A stretch of DNA of 64,000 nt from Enterobacteriaceae bacterium (lineage in GTDB: Bacteria > Pseudomonadota > Gammaproteobacteria > Enterobacterales > Enterobacteriaceae): assembly GCA_031261005.1 (NCBI GenBank), contig JAISKF010000044.1, positions 1 through 64,000 on the forward strand, in the 5' to 3' direction. This document shows, one piece after another, positions 37,227 through 47,483 of this stretch (position 1 is the stretch's first letter; every line of letters starts with the position of its first letter). A program made the translations under genes and the position numbers. The notes beneath the pieces were generated by a model. That model had not been told where the DNA came from, did not search any database, and was given only the letters and a program-made list of their open reading frames with translations.

Positions 37227-38191
37227 TGCGGGTTCTGATCGTTAAGACCTCTTCAATGGGCGATGTATTACATACACTTCCCGCATTGACTGATGCACAA
37301 ACCGCACTACCGGATATTCAATTTGATTGGGTTGTTGAGGAAGGATTCGCACAGATACCAAGCTGGCATAACGCAGTTGATCGCGTTATTCCAGTGGCGA
37401 TTCGCCGTTGGCGGAAGTCCTGGTTTCATGCAGAAACCCGTAAAGAACGAGCAGCATTCATCGCACAACTACAAGAACGCCAATATGATGCAGTAATTGA
37501 TGCACAGGGGCTTATCAAAAGCGCCCTGCTCATTACCCGCAAAGCAAAAGGCATCAAACACGGGCAGGATCGCCACAGCGCGCGCGAACCGCTTGCCAGT
37601 TGGTTTTATGATGTAAAACATAATATCCAGAAAAATCAACATGCTGTTGAACGTACCAGACAACTATTTGCACTTAGTCTCGGTTACCCTGTTCCAACAC
37701 GAAAAGGTGATTACGCCATCGCTAGCCGTTTTCTTGCAATGCCCGCGGACGATGCAAATCAATATCTGGTTTTTCTTCATGCCACCACACGCGATGATAA
37801 ACATTGGCCGGAACAGCATTGGCGTGAACTTATCGCTCTATTGGCAAATTCTGGCTTAAAAATAAAACTCCCGTGGGGCACACCTCACGAACATCAAAGA
37901 GCAATTCGATTAGCACAAAACTTCCAACATGTTGAAATTTTGCCTAAACTATCTCTTGAGGACGTAGCAAAAATTCTCGCTGGTGCAAAAGCGGTCGTTT
38001 CCGTAGACACGGGATTAAGCCATCTCTCCGCTGCATTGGATCGCCCGAATATCACACTGTATGGACCGACAGATCCGGGGCTAATTGGCGGGTATGGGGA
38101 GAATCAGAACCAAATATATGCCGCGGATAAAAATTTACTATCTATCGATGCTCAATCAGTAAAAGATATACTAGCAAGGTTTATATTATGA
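37226..38191 (+). CDS. waaC: WaaC (RfaC), ADP-heptose:LPS heptosyltransferase I
   Basis: 321 residues (E. coli 319). GT9 enzyme that attaches the first heptose to Kdo2-lipid A. The N-terminal VLIVKTSSMGDVLHTLPALTDA, the DAQGLIKSALL segment and the donor motif SVDTGLSHLSAALDRPNITLYGPT are present. It is coupled to waaF (TAATG), and its stop overlaps the next frame (ATGA). Composition changes sharply to AT-rich immediately after this gene. Confidence 0.98.
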   Translation: MRVLIVKTSSMGDVLHTLPALTDAQTALPDIQFDWVVEEGFAQIPSWHNAVDRVIPVAIRRWRKSWFHAETRKERAAFIAQLQERQYDAVIDAQGLIKSALLITRKAKGIKHGQDRHSAREPLASWFYDVKHNIQKNQHAVERTRQLFALSLGYPVPTRKGDYAIASRFLAMPADDANQYLVFLHATTRDDKHWPEQHWRELIALLANSGLKIKLPWGTPHEHQRAIRLAQNFQHVEILPKLSLEDVAKILAGAKAVVSVDTGLSHLSAALDRPNITLYGPTDPGLIGGYGENQNQIYAADKNLLSIDAQSVKDILARFIL

Positions 38192-38586
38192 AGACGCCAC
38201 ATGTTATTAATTTAGGTAAACCAGGCGGTGTTGAGCGTCTCTTTTTTGAATACATCAATAGCGAACGTGCTAAAAGTGATGAAATTTTGTGCATCGAAAA
38301 TCATATTGGTGAAAAGATATTCACCCAGCTAAAAAATAAAAATATTAATTTTGTTAACCGAATTTCCTCCAGTTTTTCTGGTTCAAAACTAAAATATCTA
38401 TCATTTATTAGAAAATATGCTCTAAAAAAGAAAATAGAAGAAGCTGATTCTGTTGAAAAAATAATCAACAATAGTTATCAAAATTTTAGGGGCAATTTAT
38501 TTCCCCGCATTAGTAACAATTTTCAATATGAAAAATTTAAAAATAAACTAAATACAATATTATTAACTATTTTACACAGGAAATAA
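38188..38586 (+). pseudogene. GT4 core glycosyltransferase with large in-frame internal deletion
   Basis: 132 codons. The first ~90 residues resemble the N-terminus of the intact neighbour at 38798: ...IN(L)GKPGGVERLFFEYINSE against IKLDGLAGTEKMLIQFVNSN, and LSFIRKYALKKKIEE against PAFMRKYILRRAIEK. The last ~40 (VEKIINNSYQNF ... NFQYEKFKNKLNTIL) resemble that protein's C-terminus (IENIIKENSYLQY ... CDYKQFNYLLKEKF). About 250 central residues, with the whole donor-binding domain, are missing, yet the frame stays open. It is coupled to waaC (ATGA). It is a deletion product of a paralogue, most likely inactive. Confidence 0.75.
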
Positions 38587-38588
38587 GT

Positions 38589-38801
38589 ATGAGCACATTA
38601 CAAATTATGATGATACAGATAGTTAGTGCTTATTTATTTGCTGCATTGTTAGCATTCAACAAAAGAAGTAATGTAGTAAGACTAAATAAGCTAATATGTA
38701 ATCAGAGAAATAACAAACATAAGGTTGTAGCTAAGATAAATCATAATACTTATTCAAATATAAGTAATTTTATCATAACCAACACACCGGATCTAAAATG
38801 A
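38589..38801 (+). CDS. Small uncharacterised protein with one hydrophobic segment
   Basis: 70 residues, not recognised. It begins two bases after the preceding stop with a good ribosome site (AGGAAATAAGT-ATG), and its stop overlaps the start of the next glycosyltransferase (ATGA), so the arrangement looks like a translated operon member. Residues 5-22 (QIMMIQIVSAYLFAALLA) are hydrophobic; the rest is basic and asparagine-rich. It may be another eroded glycosyltransferase fragment. No function can be assigned. Confidence 0.45.
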   Translation: MSTLQIMMIQIVSAYLFAALLAFNKRSNVVRLNKLICNQRNNKHKVVAKINHNTYSNISNFIITNTPDLK

Positions 38802-39964
38802 AACGATTACATATCATTAAGTTAGATGGATTAGCAGGTACAGAAAAGATGCTAATTCAGTTTGTTAATAGTAATATGCCTGATGGTGATGAGGATAAAA
38901 TCCTCAATATCAATAATGAGCTAAGCCATCATCTATCAGGTCATTTACCAGAAAATAAAATTATTTTTCCTTATCGGATTTTTAAAAATCACATGCTGAA
39001 ATACCCAGCATTTATGCGTAAATACATACTAAGACGCGCCATTGAAAAAGAAAATCCTGACTTAATTATTGTCTGGGATCTCATTCCAAATTGGGATACC
39101 AGACCATCTTGTGGAAAAATTGTATATTACGATCATGGTAACTCATGGTTTTTTACAAAAAACACTAAAACTTTAAATTTTTTCTCCATAGTAGATGGCT
39201 GTATTTCTGCGTCTTTTGCCTCTCAAAGAATATTACAGCTAAAATTTAATTTAAAATGCCCAATTTTAACTGTTTCAAATAATATTCCACATCCATATAG
39301 AATAAAAACATTAAGAAATATCTCTGAAAAGCAAATTATTTTAGGTACTGCGTCCAGACTAGAACCCATTAAAGCAGTAGGCGTGTCTGTTCTCACTACG
39401 ATGGAACTTAATAGGCGTGGTATTGATACAAAACTCTATATTGCCGGACATGGTTCACAAGAAGCAGGTCTAAAGAAATTAGTAAAAAAATTAGGCTTAG
39501 CCGATAAAGTTATATTTCTTGGCTTCCAGAAAGATATGTCTGATTTTTATCAACTCATTGATTTTTATATTAGTAGTCCAATAACAGAGGCCTTTGGTTT
39601 ATCCTGTATGGAAGCACTTTATAATGGTATTCCTGTTATATTTCCGATGATTGATGGTCAACCAGAGGTCATAAAACATAAATATTCAGGTCTTGGTTAT
39701 ATTCCAACAATGTCTCTTGATAGATACTTTAAATTAACTGGATTAGAAGTTAATTATTCCCATCAAGGATATAGTCCCGCAGAAGATAAGATGGTTGATT
39801 TAAAAGTACCATCTTATATTGATTATGCGAATGGAATAGAAAACATTATTAAAGAAAATAGTTATTTACAATATAGTAATAATGCTAAAAAATATACCAG
39901 AGAACAATGTGACTATAAACAGTTTAATTATTTATTAAAAGAAAAATTTTCTTCTTTCTTATAA
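38798..39964 (+). CDS. GT4-family glycosyltransferase of the LPS outer core
   Basis: 388 residues. GT-B fold: acceptor domain to about 170, then the donor domain with GTASRLEPIKAVG, LYIAGHGSQEAGLKKL, VIFLGFQKDMSDFY and the EX7E motif in TEAFGLSCMEAL, typical of retaining GT4 enzymes. Clearly AT-rich compared with flanking waaC and wabG, suggesting acquisition or exchange of the outer-core segment. Sugar and linkage cannot be read from the sequence. Overlaps the preceding small ORF by four bases. Confidence 0.88.
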   Translation: MKRLHIIKLDGLAGTEKMLIQFVNSNMPDGDEDKILNINNELSHHLSGHLPENKIIFPYRIFKNHMLKYPAFMRKYILRRAIEKENPDLIIVWDLIPNWDTRPSCGKIVYYDHGNSWFFTKNTKTLNFFSIVDGCISASFASQRILQLKFNLKCPILTVSNNIPHPYRIKTLRNISEKQIILGTASRLEPIKAVGVSVLTTMELNRRGIDTKLYIAGHGSQEAGLKKLVKKLGLADKVIFLGFQKDMSDFYQLIDFYISSPITEAFGLSCMEALYNGIPVIFPMIDGQPEVIKHKYSGLGYIPTMSLDRYFKLTGLEVNYSHQGYSPAEDKMVDLKVPSYIDYANGIENIIKENSYLQYSNNAKKYTREQCDYKQFNYLLKEKFSSFL

Positions 39965-39981
39965 AAAATGTCATGTGAATA

Positions 39982-41250
39982 ATGTTAATGATGAAAATAA
40001 AATTGAAAACAGATAATATAAAAAAATATCTAATTATACTATGTATTATGTTTATTATGATATCAATTTCAGCTATTTTAGTTAATGAACGAATAGCAAG
40101 AATTGCATTTTTTACTGCTAGTTATATTAGTATTGCAGGTATTCTAATTGATAAAAATAACTATAAATCTTATATAAAATTGGTTCCAGTCTCTTTATTA
40201 ATATTTGGATTAAGTAAAGCTATTTGGTTTTATTTTTTCCGTATTTCTTATAATGTTGTTTCAGAAATTGATATGTATAGCGGCTATATACAATCGGGGA
40301 AAAGAATTATTTTATGCTCAATTTTGATAAGTTACTTATTGATTAACATAAAAAATCTTTCTCACAATAAGAAATTGATTAGCGCTTCATTAATAGTATC
40401 ATTCATAGTTGGAACTTTTTTTTCTGTTCATCAAATAGAAGCTGGAGTATCAAGAGTAGGACTCTATACTGTTGCAACTTCAGCGGCATACATGTATTCC
40501 TGTCTTTCTCTAGTGCTAATATCTTTTTTAATTAGTTCAGGTATTAAAAATATATATTCATACCCTATTTCAATGATAATATTTTTAATATCTATGTTTG
40601 TAATTATCCATACTGGTACTAGAGCTGTTATGATATTTCATCCATTATTGGTTTTCATTATATTATTATTTACCAATTGGCATAATAAATATAAGACGGC
40701 TCTTTTGTTATCTGCTCTTGTTATTACTATATCAACTTCATATTTTTTTAATGGTATGATCATCAAAAAAATAAACCAGACAAAAGCTGAAGTATCGATA
40801 TATGAAAAAAGTAAAGGAAACCAACCCTCCTCTCTTGGCGCTAGATTTTCCATGTGGAATACAGGTCTGTATTCATTTTTCCAACACCCAATGGGTACGA
40901 CAATGAAAGAGCGAAATAAAACAATAGAGGAATATACAAGAAATAAAAACAAAGATAAATCAGCTTTAGAATTTACCTATACTCACCTACATAATGAAAT
41001 TATCGATACCCTTTCTTTACAAGGAATATTAGGGGTATTAGCTCTACTCTTCTTCTATTGTGCAATGCTGATTAAATCGATAAAAGAAAAAAATCCAATG
41101 CTACTTTCAGTCATGTTATGTTTAATCGCCTATGGATTAACAGATGTTATATTTATTAACAGAGCGATGTCACTTCTTTTCTGTTTAATGATTATTGTTT
41201 CTCTATTATTGAATAAACAGATAGTTTCAGGAAAAAAACTTTCTAACTGA
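39982..41250 (+). CDS. waaL: O-antigen ligase (WaaL-type) or Wzy-like polymerase
   Basis: 422 residues (E. coli WaaL 419) with about ten to twelve transmembrane segments. A large periplasmic loop (about 245-340) is followed by HLHNEIIDTLSLQGILGVLALLFFY, the Wzy_C-type motif with the ligase histidine. Length, topology and position inside the core cluster favour WaaL, which joins undecaprenyl-linked O antigen to the completed core. Part of the AT-rich segment. The ATG at 39982 was taken; methionines three and four codons on are alternatives. Confidence 0.8.
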   Translation: MLMMKIKLKTDNIKKYLIILCIMFIMISISAILVNERIARIAFFTASYISIAGILIDKNNYKSYIKLVPVSLLIFGLSKAIWFYFFRISYNVVSEIDMYSGYIQSGKRIILCSILISYLLINIKNLSHNKKLISASLIVSFIVGTFFSVHQIEAGVSRVGLYTVATSAAYMYSCLSLVLISFLISSGIKNIYSYPISMIIFLISMFVIIHTGTRAVMIFHPLLVFIILLFTNWHNKYKTALLLSALVITISTSYFFNGMIIKKINQTKAEVSIYEKSKGNQPSSLGARFSMWNTGLYSFFQHPMGTTMKERNKTIEEYTRNKNKDKSALEFTYTHLHNEIIDTLSLQGILGVLALLFFYCAMLIKSIKEKNPMLLSVMLCLIAYGLTDVIFINRAMSLLFCLMIIVSLLLNKQIVSGKKLSN

Positions 41251-41292
41251 TAAATCGGGCTCATTTATCATAAATAAATGAGCCCGATTTAT
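41250..41292. terminator. Bidirectional terminator between waaL and the deacetylase gene
   Basis: A perfect 19-base inverted repeat: ATAAATCGGGCTCATTTAT, a 5-base loop, and its exact complement. It starts at the last base of the waaL stop and ends at the first base of the opposing stop codon, so it serves both convergent genes. Confidence 0.88.
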
Positions 41293-42251
41293 TATCTCAA
41301 ATATCCCCTATAAAACTCCCCCATCGTCATCCCTTGAGTATGTTGGCTTAGCCACGCAAATAATTCATCAAGATCACGGTAAAGTTGTTCAATGGAAGTT
41401 TCATCTTTAAATGTTGGACTGCCACTTGGCATAAATTCGGAAGAATGAAGCATAAACTCTACATAATTTTTACCTTCATTGAGGCACTGCTGTGCTACGT
41501 GTTTCATTTCTTCAAAATTATTGCCTTTCGGACGCAGCCAACGGGTAGATGGAGGACGTTTCTTGCCCCTAATCCCATCATAAAATTGTTTAAATGAATT
41601 ATGCAAAGTGCCGTATTTCAAACGGGTACTCATTGGAATTTGTAATAGGTTAGAGTCCCCAGCTTTAGATATATCATTAAGATCCATAAAATAAGCATGA
41701 TCAGGGAAATAACGATAATTACTTCCACCATTCGCTTCTGGATTACCTTTTACTCCACTCCAATCAACGTAAGGAGTGACAGAACAATCAACCAAATAGC
41801 CAAATTCATTTAATAAATGAGCATATTGTTCGTTGAATGCCCAACGGCCAGCTCGATGGCTGACCATTTTCACGCCAAAAGTCTCCTCCAACAAATCGGT
41901 CATAGCTGCAATTTTTTGGCGCATAACATCAACAGGATATTCAATCAGATAAGGCTGATAACGATCATCATCATCAGTTAGTGCATGTAAAGGAGGGCTA
42001 TTCCAGGCATGGAGATGCATACCTACTTCCCCCTGATTACGTGCAATCACATCTTTGGCGAAAGAAACATAATCCGGCGACATCGCCATTTCATAGTTCG
42101 TTAGATAGGTTGGCTTAAAACCATATTTCTCACATAGTTGCTGGAATCGACCAAGAAAATTAGCATTCTGCGTAGATATATCCTTAGTATTTACCCAAAG
42201 ATTATCGCCCTCAGTATCAATAGATATAAGGAAAGCCGGTTTCTGCACCAT
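41292..42251 (-). CDS. Polysaccharide deacetylase, WabN-like
   Basis: 319 residues. NodB/CE4-type features: FLISIDTEGDN with the metal/base aspartate at the N-terminus, GEVGMHLHAW with two histidines, SHRAGRWAFNE, and later LHSSEF. No signal peptide, so it is cytosolic. Beside WabG in Klebsiella and Serratia, WabN deacetylates a core GlcNAc after its addition; the same pairing here supports that role, giving a free amino group on the core. It is on the strand opposite to the surrounding core genes. The assignment as WabN is inference from context and family. Confidence 0.8.
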   Translation of the reverse strand: MVQKPAFLISIDTEGDNLWVNTKDISTQNANFLGRFQQLCEKYGFKPTYLTNYEMAMSPDYVSFAKDVIARNQGEVGMHLHAWNSPPLHALTDDDDRYQPYLIEYPVDVMRQKIAAMTDLLEETFGVKMVSHRAGRWAFNEQYAHLLNEFGYLVDCSVTPYVDWSGVKGNPEANGGSNYRYFPDHAYFMDLNDISKAGDSNLLQIPMSTRLKYGTLHNSFKQFYDGIRGKKRPPSTRWLRPKGNNFEEMKHVAQQCLNEGKNYVEFMLHSSEFMPSGSPTFKDETSIEQLYRDLDELFAWLSQHTQGMTMGEFYRGYLR

Positions 42252-42486
42252 AAAACCCTCGTATTCTTATCGTGAAATAACGTGTCATAAAATAGACTGC
42301 TTAATGCTACGCACACTCATCATTAGACGCAAACGAAGTCTGTATGAATGACTCATTTAGAATACGGTTGATTCATATCGTTCTATCTACCTACTGCTCT
42401 TTATTGCTTTATCGATTTGACACCAATACGGTTATAATGTGAAAAATTGTCTGGTTGCAGCATATTTTTCTAAGGAATACCCGATT

Positions 42487-43617
42487 ATGAGTTCAATTCG
42501 TCTTGCGATTGTTCGGCAGAAGTACCGTCCAGATGGCGGTGCTGAACGTTTTATCTCCCGTGCATTAGAAGCGTTGAAAAATCATAATCTTTCACTCAAT
42601 GTGATTACCCGTGAATGGCAGGGAGAACAGAACCCTGACTGGAATATTTTTTTATGTAATCCAGCTAAATGGGGACGAATTAGTCGGGAAAGAGGCTTCG
42701 CTCATGCAGCACAGCAGATATGGCAAAAAGAACGTTTTGACTTAGTACAAAGCCATGAACGCATTGCTGGTTGTGATATTTATCGCGCAGGTGATGGTGT
42801 GCATCGCCGTTGGTTATTACAGCGAGCTAAAATTCTACCCCGTTGGCGTCAAAAGCTGCTGTTGAATGACAGATACCACCGCTATGTGATGAATGCAGAA
42901 AAAGAAATGTATGCAGCTCCAGAATTGCAGGCTGTTATTTGTAATGCAGAGATGATTAAGCACGAAATTATGGAAGATTTTGGTATTGCTGAGTCCAAAA
43001 TTCATGTCATTTACAACGCTATTGATAGCCAGCATTTTATGCCGGGCAATGAACAAATTCGCCTACAGATTAGAACTAAGCTCAATATTGCTGCCAATAC
43101 TTCTTGTCTAATCTACGTGGGTTCGGGCTTTGAACGTAAAGGACTGGAGGCGGCGATCAGAGCACTAGCGCCAACACAGCGTCATTTGCTCGTTATCGGT
43201 AAAGATAAAGATGAAAAACATTATAAACATTTGGCTGCTAGTTTAGGTTGTCAAAATCAAGTGCATTTTCTTGGCGTACAAAATAATGTCCTGCCTTATT
43301 ATCAGGCTGCTGACGGGCTGTTATTACCAACCCTTTATGATCCTTTTCCTAATGTCATTCTCGAAGCGATGGCCTGTGGCTTGCCGATAATCACCAGTAA
43401 TACCTGCGGCGGTGCTGAATTTATCGAGCAAGGGAAAAGTGGCTTTATCTGTGATGCTCTGGATATTCATGCCCTGACAAATGCCATTAATGAATTACCT
43501 CAGCAAGCATTAGGATCATCAATGGGACTTATTGCCAGAGAAAGGGTTATTCCGCAAAATGCAACTCAACTTTCGCAGCAATTAGTCGCTCTGTATCAAA
43601 GTCTGATGAGGGTATAA
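42487..43617 (+). CDS. wabG: WabG, UDP-galacturonate:LPS core glycosyltransferase
   Basis: 376 residues (Klebsiella WabG 374). GT4 enzyme that in Klebsiella adds galacturonic acid to heptose II. Strong match to the remembered WabG sequence: LAIVRQKYRPDGGAERF, VITREWQGEQNPDW, RAGDGVHRRWLLQRAKILP, YVGSGFERKGLEAAIRAL, TLYDPFPNVILEAMACGLP. The start at 42487 follows AAGGAATACC; the frame is open 16 codons earlier. The next gene begins right after its stop. Confidence 0.9.
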   Translation: MSSIRLAIVRQKYRPDGGAERFISRALEALKNHNLSLNVITREWQGEQNPDWNIFLCNPAKWGRISRERGFAHAAQQIWQKERFDLVQSHERIAGCDIYRAGDGVHRRWLLQRAKILPRWRQKLLLNDRYHRYVMNAEKEMYAAPELQAVICNAEMIKHEIMEDFGIAESKIHVIYNAIDSQHFMPGNEQIRLQIRTKLNIAANTSCLIYVGSGFERKGLEAAIRALAPTQRHLLVIGKDKDEKHYKHLAASLGCQNQVHFLGVQNNVLPYYQAADGLLLPTLYDPFPNVILEAMACGLPIITSNTCGGAEFIEQGKSGFICDALDIHALTNAINELPQQALGSSMGLIARERVIPQNATQLSQQLVALYQSLMRV

Positions 43618-44715
43618 ATGAGAATTTTATTCGTTATTGATGGTCTGCCCGGCGGCGGCGCAGAAAAAGTCGTGTTAACTCTGGTAGAAGGCATGATTTC
43701 ACTGGGACATCATGTCAGTCTCTTTTCTTTACGAGATGTCCTCGATTATCCATTACCAGAACGTATTGATTATCGGGTAATAACAGATAATACTCGTGTT
43801 TTTTGGCGTAAACTTACAGAGATCCAACGCCGTGCAAAACAACTCAATGATGAAATTATTAACGCTCAACATAGCAATGGAAATTTTGACTTAGTGATCT
43901 CCAATCTACATAAAACTGATCGTATCGTTAGCCAGTGCCATAGCCTTGACTGGTCAAAAGTATGGTTCTGTATCCACGGTATTTTTTCTGCATCTTATCT
44001 TGGTAATAAACAAGGCTTCCGCCAATGGCTCAAACGGCAAAAAATCTCTCGCGTTTATCAAAATAAAAATATTGTGGGTGTTTCGCAAGCCGCTGTTGAT
44101 GATTTAATTCAACAGTTCCATATCAACGCGAGAAGAACAACTCAAATCAGTAATCCATTTGATATTGAAGCTATCTTAAAGTTAGCCAATGAACCCTGTG
44201 AATTAGAGGGAAGTAGCTATCTGATTCATGTTGGTCGCCTGCACCCAAATAAGCGTCATGACCGATTATTGAAAGCCTATGCAAAAACGCAATTAACTTA
44301 TCCTTTAATCCTAATTGGGAAAGGTAATGCTGATTACACTGAAAAATTAAAATTGCTGACAAAAGAACTGGGAATAGCCGAACGGGTAAAATTTATGGGT
44401 TTCATTCCAAATCCTTACCCTTATATTAAACATGCCAAAACATTAATTCTAAGTTCAGACAGCGAAGGTTTTGGCAATGTATTAGTTGAGGCTTTGATTT
44501 GCGGAACACCCGTAGTGAGTACCAATTGTCCGGGTGGTCCAGCAACAATACTTAGCGGTAATCTTGCTATTGGACTTGCTGAAATGAATGAAGATTCTCT
44601 GGCAGAAAAGATTATTTTAATTACTAATAACCCACCTACAATAGAAGCAAAAAACCTGCTGGATTATGGTATTATCCCGACCAGTTTAAAGTACCTCGCT
44701 CTCGCGAACGATTAA
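43618..44715 (+). CDS. GT4 core glycosyltransferase, WabH-like
   Basis: 365 residues. GT-B retaining enzyme: FVIDGLPGGGAEKVVLTLVEGM at the N-terminus, then HVGRLHPNKRHDRLLKAYA, KFMGFIPNPYPYIKHA and the EX7E motif SEGFGNVLVEAL. It starts immediately after the wabG stop with GAGGG upstream, so the two are coupled. In the Klebsiella-type core, WabH adds GlcNAc to the galacturonate placed by WabG and WabN deacetylates it; presence of all three activities here makes WabH the best guess. Confidence 0.78.
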   Translation: MRILFVIDGLPGGGAEKVVLTLVEGMISLGHHVSLFSLRDVLDYPLPERIDYRVITDNTRVFWRKLTEIQRRAKQLNDEIINAQHSNGNFDLVISNLHKTDRIVSQCHSLDWSKVWFCIHGIFSASYLGNKQGFRQWLKRQKISRVYQNKNIVGVSQAAVDDLIQQFHINARRTTQISNPFDIEAILKLANEPCELEGSSYLIHVGRLHPNKRHDRLLKAYAKTQLTYPLILIGKGNADYTEKLKLLTKELGIAERVKFMGFIPNPYPYIKHAKTLILSSDSEGFGNVLVEALICGTPVVSTNCPGGPATILSGNLAIGLAEMNEDSLAEKIILITNNPPTIEAKNLLDYGIIPTSLKYLALAND

Positions 44716-44769
44716 TCAGTTTAGAATATTACCGAACGTTTTATCACGTTCGGCGATTGTGGATACATT

Positions 44770-46047
44770 ATGCTGCGGTTGATTTACTCATTCCTACTCT
44801 ACTTGTTACAACCTCTGATTTGGCTGCGTTTATTTTTACGAGGGCGTAAAGCACCGGCGTATCGGAAACGTTGGGCGGAGAGATATGGGTTTTGCCGCGG
44901 TAAAGTCGAGCCGAATGGTATCATGCTGCATTCGGTTTCCGTTGGCGAAACACTCACGGCGATCCCGCTGGTTCGGGCGTTGCGTTATCGTTATCCGATG
45001 CTGCCGATTACAGTCACTACCATGACGCCGACTGGCTCAGAACGCGTACTTTCCGCGTTTGGTGATGATGTACATCACGTTTATCTGCCTTATGACCTGC
45101 CCTGTTCTGTCAACCGTTTTCTCAATCAGGTTCGTCCTAAGCTGGTCATCATTATGGAAACCGAGCTGTGGCCGAATTTGATCCACCAACTCAATAAACG
45201 CCATATTCCACTGGTAATTGCTAATGCCCGTTTATCGGCGCGTTCTGCTCATGGTTACAGTAAATTGGGCAAAACTATGCAAACTATGCTGCAAAAAATC
45301 ACACTGATTGCAGCGCAAAATAAAGAAGATGGTGATCGCTTTATTCAGCTAGGGCTTAAACCCTCCCATTTAGCCATTACTGGTAGTCTAAAGTTTGATA
45401 TTTCCGTTACGCCGGAGCTTTCCTCGCGCGCGCTAAGCCTGAGACGCCAATGGGCACCGCATCGTCCAGTCTGGATTGCTGCCAGCACTCACGAAGGTGA
45501 AGAAAATATTATTCTGGACGCACATGCAAACTTGCTGCAACGCTTCCCGAATCTACTGCTGATACTTGTCCCCCGCCACCCTGAGCGTTTTCCCACCGCG
45601 CAGCAATTAACCATTCAGGCGGGCATGAGCTACATTACGCGCAGCAGCGGAGAAGTGCCGAACGAGCAAACACAAGTTGTGATTGGCGATACTATGGGCG
45701 AACTGATGTTGCTGTATGGTATTGCTGATTTAGCTTTTGTCGGCGGCAGTTTGGTTGAGCGCGGCGGGCATAATCCGTTAGAACCTGCGGCGCATGCAAT
45801 TCCTGTCTTGATGGGATCTCATACCTTTAACTTCAATGAGATATGTAACAAGTTAGCTCAAGCGGAAGGGCTAATCACGGTGCAAGATGCTAACTCGCTG
45901 GCAGAACAGGTCGAGTCGTTATTAGCTGATGAGAGTTACCGCAACTATCGCGGGCAACGGGCAGTCAATGTTCTACTGCAAAATCAAGGTGCATTGGAAA
46001 AGTTACTGGCTTTGTTAGAGCCTTATTTACCTGCCCGGAGTCATTAA
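44770..46047 (+). CDS. waaA: WaaA (KdtA), 3-deoxy-D-manno-octulosonic acid transferase
   Basis: 425 residues, as in E. coli. GT30 enzyme that adds two Kdo residues to lipid IVA, the essential first step of core assembly. The N-terminal membrane anchor (LRLIYSFLLYLLQPLIWLRL) is followed by HSVSVGETLTAIPLVRAL (catalytic glutamate), METELWPNL, IAASTHEGEE, LVPRHPERF and GGSLVERGGHNPLEPAAH. Upstream of waaE and coaD. Confidence 0.98.
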   Translation: MLRLIYSFLLYLLQPLIWLRLFLRGRKAPAYRKRWAERYGFCRGKVEPNGIMLHSVSVGETLTAIPLVRALRYRYPMLPITVTTMTPTGSERVLSAFGDDVHHVYLPYDLPCSVNRFLNQVRPKLVIIMETELWPNLIHQLNKRHIPLVIANARLSARSAHGYSKLGKTMQTMLQKITLIAAQNKEDGDRFIQLGLKPSHLAITGSLKFDISVTPELSSRALSLRRQWAPHRPVWIAASTHEGEENIILDAHANLLQRFPNLLLILVPRHPERFPTAQQLTIQAGMSYITRSSGEVPNEQTQVVIGDTMGELMLLYGIADLAFVGGSLVERGGHNPLEPAAHAIPVLMGSHTFNFNEICNKLAQAEGLITVQDANSLAEQVESLLADESYRNYRGQRAVNVLLQNQGALEKLLALLEPYLPARSH

Positions 46048-46050
46048 CTC

Positions 46051-47321
<1,271 letters not shown>

Positions 47322-47325
47322 TCAA

Positions 47326-47483
47326 TCTCTGGGTTGGATAAGAAAATAGTAAAAACAATAGATTAATATATTGATAATAACGAATAACTCGTAAGAGCGG
47401 CAGATTGCCGCCCTTACGTAAAAATCATATAATCATTTGAAATTTATCGTAATAATATAATTTTTTATCCGAAGTTTAGCTTA
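47326..47483. repeat. Copy H of the dispersed hairpin element, core shortened
   Basis: Left end CTGGGTTGGATAAGAAAATAGTAA, left flank AATAGATTAATATATTGATAATAACGAATAACTC. A single hairpin GTAAGAGCGGCAGATTGCCGCCCTTAC replaces the usual double core. Right flank ATAATCATTTGAAATTTATCGTAATAATATAA, right end TTATCCGAAGTTTAGCTTA. The final TTA is the mutM stop codon. Confidence 0.9.

Noticed and set aside
42417-42438. TTGACA ... TATAAT promoter before wabG
   Set aside because: Both hexamers are perfect but only 10 bases apart, far from the usual 16-18, so they cannot be the -35 and -10 of one promoter.
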